Part shown: positions 1 to 10,965 of the stretch, in pieces
Position numbering within the stretch: position 1 is the stretch's first letter
Layout of the letters: the number at the start of each line of letters is the position of its first letter
Assembly: GCA_003665825.1 (NCBI GenBank)
Contig: QPFY01000010.1
Span: 992,001-1,056,000, forward strand
Direction: 5' to 3'
Source of the DNA: Microbotryum silenes-acaulis
Lineage: Eukaryota; Basidiomycota; Microbotryomycetes; Microbotryales; Microbotryaceae
Length of the DNA stretch: 64,000 nt
The notes under the pieces: generated by a model
Told to the model about the DNA's origin: nothing
The model's database searches: none
What the model saw: the letters and a program-made list of their open reading frames with translations, nothing else
Position numbers and translations under genes: made by a program

Positions 1-725
1 CTGTGTAGGCTCAATGGGATGAGGGAATGTTGTTCGAGGGGGAGAGGACGGGCAAGATGTACCCACCTAACAACGGTGTCTTCCTTGACCTTGCCCTTCT
101 TGCGCTCAGGGATGGGTTTGAACTTGTCGCGCTGAATCGAGACGGTGTCGCCCTGAGCGAGCTTGTTGAAGCTCGATGACGAAAAGAGGGCATAACCCGA
201 AACCATGAGTTCTGCAAGGTGGAAAGAGGGGGACGGAGTCAGTGTCAGAGTTGAGCTGAGTCGAGCCAAGGCTGAGATGAGCAGACGAGCAGACGAGCAC
301 TGACCTCCAAAGTAGTTGGACGTCCACTCGCGTATGGGCTGCGCTTTCCTTTGTTGAGGCTTCGATGTGGATCCTTCCTGGTGCAAGCCATCATCGAGGT
401 CGCTGTCGTCGTCATCGCTGAGCTCAGGCCTGAACAGGGTTGGGCGTGGCTTCTCGGGCGACGAATCGTCGAGGACAAGGATGCTCCTCTCCCTCGACGC
501 CTCGGACGTCGCAGCTCGAGGTGTAGTGAGCTTGGGCAAGACGAATGATCCATTGGCTTGCTCTGGTCCGACGCTCAGACGGGTGCGCTTGGAAGGTCGT
601 GCGGCTTGGTCATCGTCCTGCTCGTCCTGCTCGTGCAGGTCGATCGCGCGATCGGTAGTGGTGGGCCACGGCGACGGTCGAGAGGGCTCGTCATCCGAGT
701 CGTCCGAGAGAAAGAGGCCGCCCAT
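1..725 (-). CDS. RAD5-like DNA repair helicase/ubiquitin ligase, N-terminal part (truncated by window edge)
   Basis: Exons read on the minus strand are 725-305 and 211-67. An intron then runs to an acceptor AG at positions 2-1, so the rest of the gene lies outside the window. The product starts MGGLFLSDDSDDEPS and has an acidic, Ser-rich disordered stretch. A segment around WTSNYFGELMVSGYALFSS followed by LAQGDTVSIQRDKFKP resembles the HIRAN domain of Rad5/HLTF proteins, which binds DNA 3' ends at stalled forks. In that family the HIRAN domain precedes a SNF2 helicase with an embedded RING finger that polyubiquitinates PCNA; none of that is visible here. The exon junction (GGAG joined to AACTCATG) keeps the frame. 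The family call rests on one partial domain, so another HIRAN protein is possible. Confidence 0.5.
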   Translation of the reverse strand, partial: MGGLFLSDDSDDEPSRPSPWPTTTDRAIDLHEQDEQDDDQAARPSKRTRLSVGPEQANGSFVLPKLTTPRAATSEASRERSILVLDDSSPEKPRPTLFRPELSDDDDSDLDDGLHQEGSTSKPQQRKAQPIREWTSNYFGGQCSSARLLISALARLSSTLTLTPSPSFHLAELMVSGYALFSSSSFNKLAQGDTVSIQRDKFKPIPERKKGKVKEDTVVRWVHLARPLPLEQHSLIPLSLH

Positions 726-1037
726 GTTCCCTGGCACGCGTAGGAGTGTTTAAGATCGGCGCACGAGCGCGGGTGGAGGTGCGGAGGGGGAGCAACGGCG
801 ACGTAAACGAACACACGAGGCGCGATGGGGCAGGACACGGCGCGATGAGCGCGCGATGTCAACGACGCGTCATGCCTCGTCACGCGCGCGGACCGAGGTC
901 AGCCGTGAGCGCGTGAAGGCGCGTGAGCGCGTGAGGGACCAGGACAGGAGGGACCGTGCGACCAAACGACACGCGCCTGAGAAGCCCATCTACGGACTGC
1001 AGTGGCTTCGTACCCGCACCTCGATCAACAGGGCAGC
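726..1037. promoter_or_regulatory. Shared divergent promoter (RAD5-like / APC2) with an ACGCGT box
   Basis: About 310 bp separate the two divergent start codons. The stretch is rich in CGCG and contains an exact palindromic ACGCGT at 865-870. In ascomycete yeasts this word is the MluI cell-cycle box bound by MBF; whether it works here is inference. No other gene is seen in it. Confidence 0.35.
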
Positions 1038-4000
1038 ATGGACATCGACGTAGCATCCCTGTGGAGAGAGACGGCACACCAATTCGACCCACCTCACTAC
1101 CGAGGCGAGGCTACAGAGGATCAGATCTCGGTCGCACAGGTACGTCGCACCACGGTCAGTCGTGCTCGATCACCGATCATTTGCACTGAGAGCGCGCCTC
1201 CTATCTCGGTACGACGTTGTAACAAGCAGGCGTGGCCACTCTGCGTCGCTCACCTCAACCCGGCAGCGCACGCCCAGAACTTGCACACCGACTACTTTGA
1301 GCCTCCCGTCATCGTCAGAGCCGCTCAGGCCGTAGAGCGAGCCGGGCTCAGTGATCGGCTCTTTGACGACTATCTACGTCAGTACCGTCCCCCAAGCGTT
1401 TGGCCTCCTAACCTCTGTCAGCTCACGTCATCTCAATCTCACCCGCAGTGGCCATCAAGGACACATTCCATGTCGTCCAAGCCGAGGTGCTCGATTGCCT
1501 CGATCGATTCTGGGTCGGTGACCTTACAATCATAACCCTTTTCCCTTCAGGGCAGCCAAGCTGACTGACCGTCTTTCAATCGCTACATCATAGACATCAT
1601 CAGGCGATCATCAACCGCTCGCCGTGGTTCAACTTCTTTACCGCGTCGGACTCATCCTCGACCGATGGCAGCGACCGCTATCCACTTTTTGGCCGTCAGT
1701 CCAATTAGGTCACGTGCACCACGCGTCGAACACCTGAGCCCCACTGATACACTCACTTTCACGAAATCACGCCAGGTCATCAACGGCCCTCGCGAACTAC
1801 AAACGATATTGTCTGAACTGCCTGTACGCAGTCTTACCCTCGGAGTTCACCCAAGCGCTCGGTGTCTATCTTCGGTACCTCTTGCACCTCTCCCCACCCC
1901 TCGGTTCGCTTCCTCCCAACCATGCCCACGCCTTGTCGACCTTGATCCCGCTCTTGGACCGCTACGACCCGCTCTTATTCGGGCTTATTTACGAGGAGAT
2001 CGAGAAAAAAGTTGCGCGGGATTGTAAAGGCGTGTTCGATCAACTCCAGCTACAAGCTTTGCTCGGTTGGGTCAATGGGCCGGTCCTGAATTGGGTGGCG
2101 GGCCTGTACGAGAAGACTCTGTCCGACGGGGCTGCCGGGTCCGAAGAGGCGAAAAAGCTGCTCAAGCCTACATTCACACGGTTCGAGTACCATGTGCACA
2201 AGACAATGGGTGTCCTAAGGTACGCTTGGGCTATGTCCCGGGGATTATGTGGAGGCGGAATAGCTGACGCGTGTGGTGTCCTATTCGTGCAGGGCGTCAG
2301 AGATGTTTGACATCATCGTCAACTTTCCAAGGTCGACACCTGCTTTGGAAGACCTCAAAGTGAGCTCGGAATGTGGTTCGGACCCTCAAGAAACTTAGCT
2401 CACCCGGCCGTCTTGCAGGTCTGCCTTCTCAAAACAGACCAGCGAGCCACCATCGTCAACAAGCTTCGACAGCTCAACGAACAACGATTGCTGCACCCGG
2501 GGGTCGATACGAAGGATATCATAAGCCAATACATCGCTTCGATCAGGTGTCTGCGTCTGCTAGACCCGCAGGGCGTGCTTTTGTCAAGGATTGCGGATCC
2601 AATACGACAATATCTTCGGTGCGTCATCAGATTGCTCACAATCATTATCAGTCTGCTAACATTCTCCCTTTCGTTTTCAGAGCTCGAGAAGATACCATCC
2701 GATGCATCGTTTCGTCGTTGATCGAGGAAGGCAACGAGTTGGTCAAAGAGTTGGCAACTTCGGGTGCAAAACCTGTCCAGGATGCCAAAGATGAAGCAGA
2801 GAACTACAACGATCCCAAATGGACCCCTGACCCAATCGATGCGCCTGCGGGTCAGTCTTGCAAATGCGAGCACAAGGCAGTTTCTCTTTGCTAACATCAC
2901 CTTCTAACCTCTATGGCACCTTCAGATTTCCGAAAAAGCAAAGGAAGTGACATCATACAACTCCTTGTCAGCATCTACGACACCAAGGACGTCTTCGTCA
3001 AAGAATTGCAAGTCTTGTTGGCCCAACGACTCTTGGCCGTCAAGGACTATGCATTCGAAAAGGAGATAAAGAATGTCGAGGTGTTGAAAGTTAGGTTCGG
3101 GGAGGCGAGTCTGCAAGGGTGCGAAGTCATGATTCGGGATCTGCAAGATTCCAAGGCTATCGATGTGGCTGTTCATGAGCGGAATCAGGTGCGTGGATCT
3201 CTAGGCGCCCTTAGTGGTGACTGTCGACTGTCGACTGACCCCGCGGTTCAATGAATGTGCAGGGTGTTCCTTTGCACGCGACCATTGTTTCACGTTTGTT
3301 CTGGCCGTCCTTCCAGCCCGCCCCGCTCAAGTTGCCTAGTCAGCTCGGAAGGTGAGCACGCATACGTTTGGACGTATTTAACAGAGCAAGACCTTACTTT
3401 ACTTATCACTTTACAGAGCTCAACGCGAATACGATCAAGCGTTCACGGCGCTCAAGCCCGAGAAGAAGTTGCGATGGCTTCCCCAGCTCGGCACAATCAA
3501 CATCACAGTCGATCTGCGCGATCGAAGTTTGACTCTCGACGTCACACCTTTGCAAGCTTCGGTGCTTGAAGTGTTCCAATTACGCAGTACGATACCTTGC
3601 TATGAAGGGGAAGCACCGAGTGACTTCGCGCTGACGCGTAAAATTTGTACCGTGCAGCCATTTGGACCGCCGATTCGATCGGTGACGAGTTGCGGATCAT
3701 CGACACCGTGGCCATTCGCAACGTTCTCTACTTCTGGAACAACCACGGGGTGCTCAAGAGCTTACCGGACGATGAGTGGAAGCTGCTCGAGTTCACCGAT
3801 GCAGCGACGGAGAAGGCTGCTTCGCATGGTGAGCGATTTCTGTCTGACAACTGGCTGCCTGAAACGAATTTGAGCTGACGACCATCCCACTCCGTTCGCC
3901 GCAGTGATCGAGGAGGAGGCTCAAGCCGTGCAAAGCGTCGAAGCGCAACAAATCGAGCAGGTTCGTACCCTAAGTGCTCCGTGTTCTGGAGCCACTCGGT

Positions 4001-4315
4001 TTGACACCTTCTCATATCTTACGAACACAGATGCGAGTCTACTGGCAGTACATCAAGGGCATGGTATGTTTTTCGGCCCACTCCGGCCCTCGACGAAAAG
4101 CTACGGCTGGTACTGATCATCGGACCGAAAACATTGCCTCGCAGCTGCTCAACCTAGGCGCCTTGCCGATCGCTCGGATTCATTCCACCCTCAACATGCT
4201 CGTCCCCACCTACAAGGGCAAAACGACGGACGAACTTATCGCGTTCTTGGATGCTATGCGGATCGAGGGCCTGGTGGAGAAGACGGCGAACGGATCGTGG
4301 AAGATTGTGAAATGA
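1038..4315 (+). CDS. APC2: Anaphase-promoting complex subunit 2 (cullin homologue)
   Basis: Fifteen exons: 1038-1139, 1230-1377, 1449-1517, 1604-1694, 1776-2219, 2293-2359, 2419-2618, 2681-2850, 2926-3188, 3263-3351, 3417-3586, 3658-3828, 3905-3960, 4031-4063, 4145-4315. They sum to 2,244 nt, an uninterrupted 747-residue protein. The C-terminal half has cullin-type features: a region containing VSIYDTKDVFVKELQVLLAQ, a beta-rich stretch near PQLGTINITVDLRDRSLTL, and a terminal winged helix (YWQYIKGM, then LNLGALPIARIHSTLNMLVP and LVEKTANGSWKIVK) characteristic of APC2. APC2 pairs with the RING subunit APC11 as the catalytic core of the APC/C, the ubiquitin ligase that drives anaphase and mitotic exit. 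All introns are 57-90 nt GT-AG. An in-frame ATG at 1002 is a possible longer start. Confidence 0.88.
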
Positions 4316-4584
4316 TGAAGAGTGGCCCTTTCTACCCTAGCAGGATTAGTCGATGACGAATGTTTTATGACGCTCGAATGTTGTAGGCAAATCAATTCTG
4401 ATTTATCTAGCTTGATCAACTGTCAAGCCCCGCTCTGCGTAAGTAGGCTCGATCAAGTTATGCCAGGAGCCGGAGATAGCCCCGGCTCACATGATAACCG
4501 ACCCGGGCGTGACCCGGGCCTCGGCATTCGGGCTTGCCAGTTCGGCCTTCGCCTCTCTGTTGTGGCAGACCATCTCGCAGCGAC

Positions 4585-6306
4585 ATGTCGAACGAAAACG
4601 ATAACGGACTGGCCGCCCTGGAGCAGCAAGCGGAGTTTTTAGGTCTCAAAGGTCCTCTACTACCGCTCTTACCGCCCAAAAGCCTCACCCGCAAGCTCCA
4701 ACGAGAGCGGTTGCCTCGCCGATCACGTGAAGCTCCTTTCGGCGCTCGGCATCCTTCATGGACCGTCGATCGTTTCATCGTCCCGGCTGCTTTTCCGAGG
4801 TCGGTCAGAGGAAGCACTACGGATCCACCTTCCTCGCCGTCTGAAAAGGCGTCGTGCGCTACGTCTGCGAGCACTTCATTGTCATCGTCAAGCAAGGCCC
4901 CACCTGGTCGAATCGATGCCGATCAGGCGTGTAAGGAACTGTTAGACGTCCAGCTCGAAGGCTTGAGGAACCCTACGAACCCAATTGATACGAAAGAACT
5001 TGCAAGTCAAGAACAATTGTACACCGTCGTCAATAGGTACCGCAGCTCGACGACTCATGGCGCCGTCCTTGGGCGATCGAAGGAACCCATTCTTACGCTC
5101 GTCCTGGGTCACGCGAATGGATTTCACAAAGGTTAGTAGGGACAAACCCAATGACTGCGCGCCACTGATATAATGTGCCCTTCGTGTAGAAACTTTTGAG
5201 CCGATGCTGTCCGATCTGCTCGAACAATTCGACTCGAAAACCCGGCCAATTGGCGAAATTTGGAGCATCGATACTTTCAATCAAGGCGACTCGGCATTGC
5301 TGAACGAGGAAGTCTTGGGCAAAGCTTGTGAGCCAAAGTGGCCAAAGGGACTCTTACCTCATAGTAGAACGATGCTGAACAATAGGTTGGATCTTCCGAC
5401 AGTTAATTGGGCCGATCACGGCCGAGACATTCTCAATTTCATCATTTCTTACCTGCCCGATCCCTTCTCGCCTGATCCTAACACCGACGAACTACCCTAC
5501 ATAGTAGCCGTACCAGACGGCATGCGCGAGCTGGATGCTTGGCCACTCTTCCCCGGCCTCTCGGTGCCGACGAAACGAGTTTTCCGTGATCGCCTCATCG
5601 TCGGCATTGGCCATAGTCTCAGCGGCGCAGGCATGACTTATGCCGCGAGCGCCCAACCGTCCCTCTTTTCATCGTTGGTCCTCCTCGACCCCGCGATACC
5701 TCCGCCGAGCTGGGAACGACAAGTGATGTTCAAGAGCAAAGGCGCTTTTATTCGTAAGGATCATTGGCCGTCCAAGGAGGCGGCCATGGCGAGCCTGATG
5801 AAGAAACCGTTTTATCAGACCTTTGACTCGAGATCCATGCAAGCGTACGTCGAGTACGGGATGACAACTATTCCGGGCTCGGAGGAGGCGAGGTTGAAGA
5901 TGCGACCAGAAGATGAGGCGGTGAGTCTTCCATTTTGGGTACATTGTCAAGTCGTCAGGCCTGATCTTATTTCTTTCCGTTGGGCCACCAGCTCGTGTTT
6001 GGTGATCTCTGCATGACTGCCTCGCGTCGAGCAGGCGGTCGACTGGCGATGCTACCGACGATCTTGCCGGTCCGGTTCATCTGCGCGGATCTTGATTGCT
6101 CGGTCCTGACTGAAGAGGCGCTGCAGGACACACTGCGCTTGATCCCTCACGCAACCATTGTAAGGGTCAAGAAGGCCTTCCACACGCTCGTTCAAGAAAA
6201 GCCGAAGGAGACGGCGGCAGAAGTAGCGAAACATCTCCAGGCGTTCTATGGCGACTCGCCAGGCTATGATCTTCTATCAACGGATTCAGTGCAGATACAG
6301 GCTTGA
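4585..6306 (+). CDS. Alpha/beta-hydrolase fold protein
   Basis: Three exons (4585-5131, 5190-5920, 5992-6306) give 530 residues. After a ~150-residue Ser-rich N-terminus there is an oxyanion-type motif LVLGHANGFHKETFEPML split by the first intron. A nucleophile elbow follows as GIGHSLSGAG, where the position after Ser-X is Ser rather than the usual Gly. A late His in RVKKAFHTLVQEKP is a plausible catalytic base. HxNGFHKE-type hydrolases include fungal peroxisomal Lpx1-like lipases and uncharacterised esterases. The C-terminus (SVQIQA) is not a clear peroxisomal signal. It lies in tandem 269 bp after APC2 and converges on the PPR gene. The fold is well supported; the substrate is unknown. Confidence 0.75.
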
Positions 6307-6408
6307 TATTCCTGGGACGTCACTCGTAGATAATTAATGGATCATCTTATTTCTCGCTGTACCGTTTTTGATAGAAGATTATACAGCTTGCATTTCGTAC
6401 TACTCAAG

Positions 6409-9400
6409 CTACGACTTTCTCGAGCCATTCCAAATCTTCTGCGCCTCGTTCCAGCCTCGACCCAGCTCCTGCCGTCGATTCGCCCTCGCTGTTCTCGCCC
6501 ACTTCCACGTCTCTTCCAACGACTCGACAATCTCAGCAACCTCCTCATCGCTCCACTCGTTCCGAGGCAGGCCACCCTTGAATTCGATCAACCCTCGACT
6601 GCGGCGATTGAGCTTCCACTTGGCCCATCTCCAGGAACGCTTCACGATCCGAGCGAGCACCTCGTCGATCTCGACCTGGCCCGTCGCCAGCTTGGCATGA
6701 AGCCATCGGACCGCATCCGGGAAACGATCACGCGCGATCCTAGCGCGGTACTCTACGCCGACAAAGATGGGATTCGTGTCGATCGATTGATCCGCTAGGC
6801 TTTGCTTGGCTTCTTCGAGCACCATGCGAGCGGCGTCATGTTTGCGCTGACGGATGAACCCGATCACCAAAGCTACGTATACGCGGCGATTGGGGTCGAT
6901 CCCGCGATCACTCATTTCTGCGTAAACTTGGAGAGCACCATCTAAGTCACCGCATAACGTGAAGCCGTTGATGAGGGTGGCGTATAGAGCGGGATGAGCT
7001 TCGATCAACAGGTGGTTCAAGCCGCGATCGAGGGCGCGACGAGCCCCAGCCGGGTCCCCGAGGTGGATGTAAGCTCGGAGAATGAGGTCCAGATGTCGAT
7101 ACGTGGGCCTGATCCCACGGCTAAGGATCGAGGATTGAAGATGCTCCCACATGTGCTCGGTGTCGTTCACCATCGAATTGACGGGGGACACAGTCTCAAG
7201 CAGGAGCTCTGCCGTCGTCCGATCAGGTTGCAGAACCCGAGCGACGAGGGAGGCTCGTATCTTGGCAGCATCGGGGCCGATAATGGACTGGTAGGGTCTG
7301 CCGGAATGTTCGTCGCTAGCGGGGGGGAGGAGATTTGGCGGAAGCACGGCACGCGTTAAAGTAAACGCATCTCGTGAAGGCATCGACTTGTTCTTCGCCG
7401 ATTGTAAAGCTCCCCGAAGCAGAGCACTGACGTTCTTCAGACTCGGCCTTTGATTCTCACGGTCCGACGACAGCTCCCACAATCGGATGATCAGCGAAGC
7501 GGCTTCAACAATTTGGCCGACTTGTTGGGCGAGGTACTCGACGAGGATCGTGATCGTTCCCTCAGACACGCTGACCGAGCCGTTGCTGTGCGTTTCCACG
7601 AGGCGTTCGAGCAGAGATTTGGCACCCGTCAACCCGGTCTGGCGAAGCGTGGCAGCCAGTAGGGTTTCAAAGGCCATGCCGGACGGTTCAAAACGCGGAA
7701 ACTTGATTGTCCGAGGAGCGGACCCAACCAGCTCAACGCGCCCCTCGCCGTGGGGCAGGGCTTGTAGGAATCGGCTCGCCTCGGCTAGTCCGTTAGGCTG
7801 ACGTTCAACTAGACAGAGAACGATGACAGCAATGGTATGGTCGTCGATGACCAAGCCAAGGGTTGGCTGCTGCGACTCTTCCACGATAAAGCTGAGCGCA
7901 GTCTCAAATTGGCGTGTCCGAGCCAAAGCTTTGGTGATGATGGCGAGTGTCGCCAAATCGGGTGTCGGCTGATAGTGGTCGAAGAATATTTGTGAATCTG
8001 GTGAATCGATTTTGAGAGCCTCGGCCACTCGACTCCTTAGCTCAGGTGACACATCGAAGTAGCGTTGAAACACCTGGAGAGCACCCGCCGCGTCCCGTCG
8101 GGCGAATCGAGCCGCGATGATTTTGTTTAACACTCGGACATCTTGCGAAACCGCTTGCGAGCGCTTCAATGCTTCCGGAGTGACATCTTCAAGAGCCCGG
8201 TCTTCCATAACGCGGCTGCCTCCGTACCGGTACATTCCATCGAGCAAAGTGAGGACCGTGTTGGATGTCGTACCGTGGCCCCGTTCGATCTTCTCAGCGA
8301 GGACCGCCTGCGCTGTCTGCACATCCGAGTGGTGTAGGTGGGCGCCGACATAGTCATCCCAAGAAGCTGCATCGGGTTCGAGACCGCGCTCTTCGAACAT
8401 GTGAAACGCGCGAATTGCCTCGGGGTATCGATCGAGCTCGTAAAGAGCGCGCAGGTGATTTTTGAGCACGACCGGCGTGAAGCAGTTGCGAGCAAGCGCA
8501 GGATTGGTGACGGACAAAGCTGTCACAAATGATTTATCGTGCCTCAGACGACGGAGTGGCTGTTCGACCAGCTTCGAAACCTTCCGGATCGCCTCCTCGG
8601 GGTCGTTCGCATACCGACGGAGGATAGCATCCATCGAATTGCGAAGTAGCTGCAGCGAGAAGGTCGGCTGACCTGCAGCGATACCGAGCGTCGATAATGC
8701 GGTAACGGGAGCGATGTCGTCAAGACGTTCGAGCCGTCTGGTATGATTCTTGAGTTCGAGCAATGAGTAGAGCGCGTTGTCGCCCCAATCCGAGACAGGG
8801 GCTTGGTGGATCGCTCGAAGCAACTCGCTGCGGTTCGCCGGCTCGGCCAATCTGTGCATACGATCACGGAGAGCACCAGGACATTGGTCTATACCGTGCG
8901 TTTTGGGGTGTTGTGAGGTGGCATTTGGATTATACACGCGCCCTTGACTGTTATAGCGAGGTGGGATCCCGGACAGCTGGCTTGAAGACGAGGCGAGTCT
9001 ACCCTTTCGGTACGCGAAGCTCCCTATCCAGTGCTCGGTTGTTCTCGAATCATCACTTGTCCATACACGTGGGTGACTCTGTTCTGGGGGACTGCTCGAG
9101 TCGAGAGATTGTGACGTGACAGCGGAGGAGCTGAACGAGCGACTCGAGTTGATCGCCCAAGATGACGACGACGCCGTTCGTGACCGCAGGCGAGGCTTTG
9201 AGGGTGGCAGACTACGGTGTTGACTTGATGGTGATAGATAAGATTGTGCATGCGAGGACGTGGTTGCCGTTGGAACGAATGAGGGTGCGACATCGCTGGC
9301 GAGGTGGACGTCGAGCTGGAGGACCGCTCGCTCGATTGCGAAGGCCGGCAGCAGGAACGCTGGCAGCACTGCAGCGATATGGCAGGTCTCGAGGGTCGCC

Positions 9401-9540
9401 ATCGAGGGTGGTACTATCGACCGACACTTTCGCCTTAGCATCGTGGTCGACTCGACACCAGGCACGCCCTCCACGCGATCGGAATGTCGTGTCGAGCTCT
9501 GTGCACCCGAGTGAACGTCGTCAGCATGTAGTACTAGCAA
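6409..9540 (-). CDS. Pentatricopeptide-repeat (PPR) protein, probably mitochondrial
   Basis: A single open frame of up to 1,043 codons, intronless and so unlike its neighbours. The clearest PPR units lie near the C-terminus: LYATLINGFTLCGDLDGALQ followed by VYAEMSDRGIDPNRRVYVAL, with a further degenerate unit after it. Earlier helical-pair repeats include AIRAFHMFEERGLEPDAASW. The N-terminus is rich in Ser, Arg and hydroxylated residues with few acids, which fits a mitochondrial presequence. The longest frame starts at 9540, but in-frame ATGs at 9441 and 9402 are more likely starts. PPR proteins bind organellar RNA in processing or translation; the target is unknown. Its 3' end converges on the hydrolase with about 100 bp between. 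Confidence 0.8.
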   Translation of the reverse strand: MLVLHADDVHSGAQSSTRHSDRVEGVPGVESTTMLRRKCRSIVPPSMATLETCHIAAVLPAFLLPAFAIERAVLQLDVHLASDVAPSFVPTATTSSHAQSYLSPSSQHRSLPPSKPRLRSRTASSSSWAINSSRSFSSSAVTSQSLDSSSPPEQSHPRVWTSDDSRTTEHWIGSFAYRKGRLASSSSQLSGIPPRYNSQGRVYNPNATSQHPKTHGIDQCPGALRDRMHRLAEPANRSELLRAIHQAPVSDWGDNALYSLLELKNHTRRLERLDDIAPVTALSTLGIAAGQPTFSLQLLRNSMDAILRRYANDPEEAIRKVSKLVEQPLRRLRHDKSFVTALSVTNPALARNCFTPVVLKNHLRALYELDRYPEAIRAFHMFEERGLEPDAASWDDYVGAHLHHSDVQTAQAVLAEKIERGHGTTSNTVLTLLDGMYRYGGSRVMEDRALEDVTPEALKRSQAVSQDVRVLNKIIAARFARRDAAGALQVFQRYFDVSPELRSRVAEALKIDSPDSQIFFDHYQPTPDLATLAIITKALARTRQFETALSFIVEESQQPTLGLVIDDHTIAVIVLCLVERQPNGLAEASRFLQALPHGEGRVELVGSAPRTIKFPRFEPSGMAFETLLAATLRQTGLTGAKSLLERLVETHSNGSVSVSEGTITILVEYLAQQVGQIVEAASLIIRLWELSSDRENQRPSLKNVSALLRGALQSAKNKSMPSRDAFTLTRAVLPPNLLPPASDEHSGRPYQSIIGPDAAKIRASLVARVLQPDRTTAELLLETVSPVNSMVNDTEHMWEHLQSSILSRGIRPTYRHLDLILRAYIHLGDPAGARRALDRGLNHLLIEAHPALYATLINGFTLCGDLDGALQVYAEMSDRGIDPNRRVYVALVIGFIRQRKHDAARMVLEEAKQSLADQSIDTNPIFVGVEYRARIARDRFPDAVRWLHAKLATGQVEIDEVLARIVKRSWRWAKWKLNRRSRGLIEFKGGLPRNEWSDEEVAEIVESLEETWKWARTARANRRQELGRGWNEAQKIWNGSRKS

Positions 9541-10965
9541 AGGTGGCGCAAGAACCTCAGGATATCATCGCTGAGAGCTCACCTTCCTCCTCTTCAGTCA
9601 CACCACAACCGAGGGGAACAGCGAGGGCGAGGCGTCGAATGCAGCGAGCGATGACCAGAAAAGACGGCGAATCGGGTCGAGTGGGGTGGGCGAACGGAAA
9701 AAGAGGTCCGAGCGGACAGGGCATCAAGTCGAAGGTGATCGAAAATTGGCCAAAGCGGTGTCCGGATTGACATGATGCGACTTTCCGCAAGACTCGGCTG
9801 ACTGAATATAACCTGAGCCAAGTACGAATGCCTTCCTCTCCCACATGCACATGGACCGGCGTTATCGCATAGGGGTCCGCAACTCGTCGGCAGGTTCAGT
9901 GCACCCGCCGGCGGATCCCCGAGGCCGGCGACCGGATATCGTCACGGGCGGTAGCTTTGGTAGAGAAGGTACTTGTTTTGCCTATCCTGCCCACCCCATG
10001 TCAAGTCTCACCCTGGAGATCCGGAGGTTGGAAGTGGGCTCGATCGTCGGTGTCGATGATCGATGTTGGCCGTCGATGAGTTTTCCCAATTGTCCGACAC
10101 GATACTGCAGTGGCCCACGAGACTCGTGCGGGATCCGGAGTCTCAAACACAGCCTATTGTCTCCGGCTTAACTCAGCACTACCTACCGCAGGTGTCAATA
10201 TCGGTAGGTGGGGCCGAGATCGGCTGATTAGGTTCATGACGATCGCACGGTGCGTGTGCCTTTGCAAGGTCGCAGTCGCTTCCGGCTGGCCGTTACACAA
10301 GTCTCAACGGCGACGTCAAGGCGTCTCTAGCTTTAAGTCACGATCATCGGTTCCAGCTACACCAGTCTTGCTCACAAAGACAGAATCTAACAAACGAAGT
10401 CTGCGACAAAGCGCCCAGAAGAAGGCTCCTTTCGCAATCGGGCACTTGGCCGAGTTTAGTCACTCCTCTAATAACACCAACTGGCAGCGCCCCTGCTCGC
10501 ACATTTGACGAGGGTACTTGACCGCGAAGTACGCCATGAAACCAACGTGACCCGGCGAAACCAGTCTGTTTGATTCTAAGAGTTTGATCGCTCGAGGGTC
10601 GCGAGGATTGGTAACAGACTGTTGACGTGTTCGAGCTCCTTTCAGATCGTCCAGAACGGCAAGTTGTCACAAGCAAAGAGAGCAATGTGTGACTATCCAA
10701 ATCGTAAAGGGGACTATAACAGGTCTATTCAAACATGGAAAAGTGAGCTTGTCTCACTCACTCGTGGGCAAGGCCCGTGGGAGCTGAGGCCGCGCTCACA
10801 CCGCTCACCTCCCGATTCAAGTGGCCTCCTTTTCCTCGCTCTGCCGAGTCCAGTTCCGGAGTGCTTGGCACCTGTTGACCGCCTCGCTACACAAGTATAG
10901 CTTGACGTGGGACTAGAGCCTTCTCTCATCCTCTCCCCCTCCCCCCGAGCGATCATTTACCCAAC
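9541..10965. other. 1.4-kb intergenic region between divergent genes
   Basis: This lies upstream of both the PPR gene (-) and the GH18 gene (+). Only short, non-conserved-looking frames are present, and no tRNA fold or repeat was recognised. A pyrimidine-rich run (about 10920-10955) sits just before the GH18 start codon, as is common in fungal promoters. It is unusually long for this compact locus and may hold regulatory sequence for the secreted GH18 protein. Confidence 0.4.

Noticed and set aside
9541..10965. Possible tRNA or small gene in the long intergenic gap
   Set aside because: No A/B-box pair or cloverleaf could be assembled by eye, and the open frames lack protein features.
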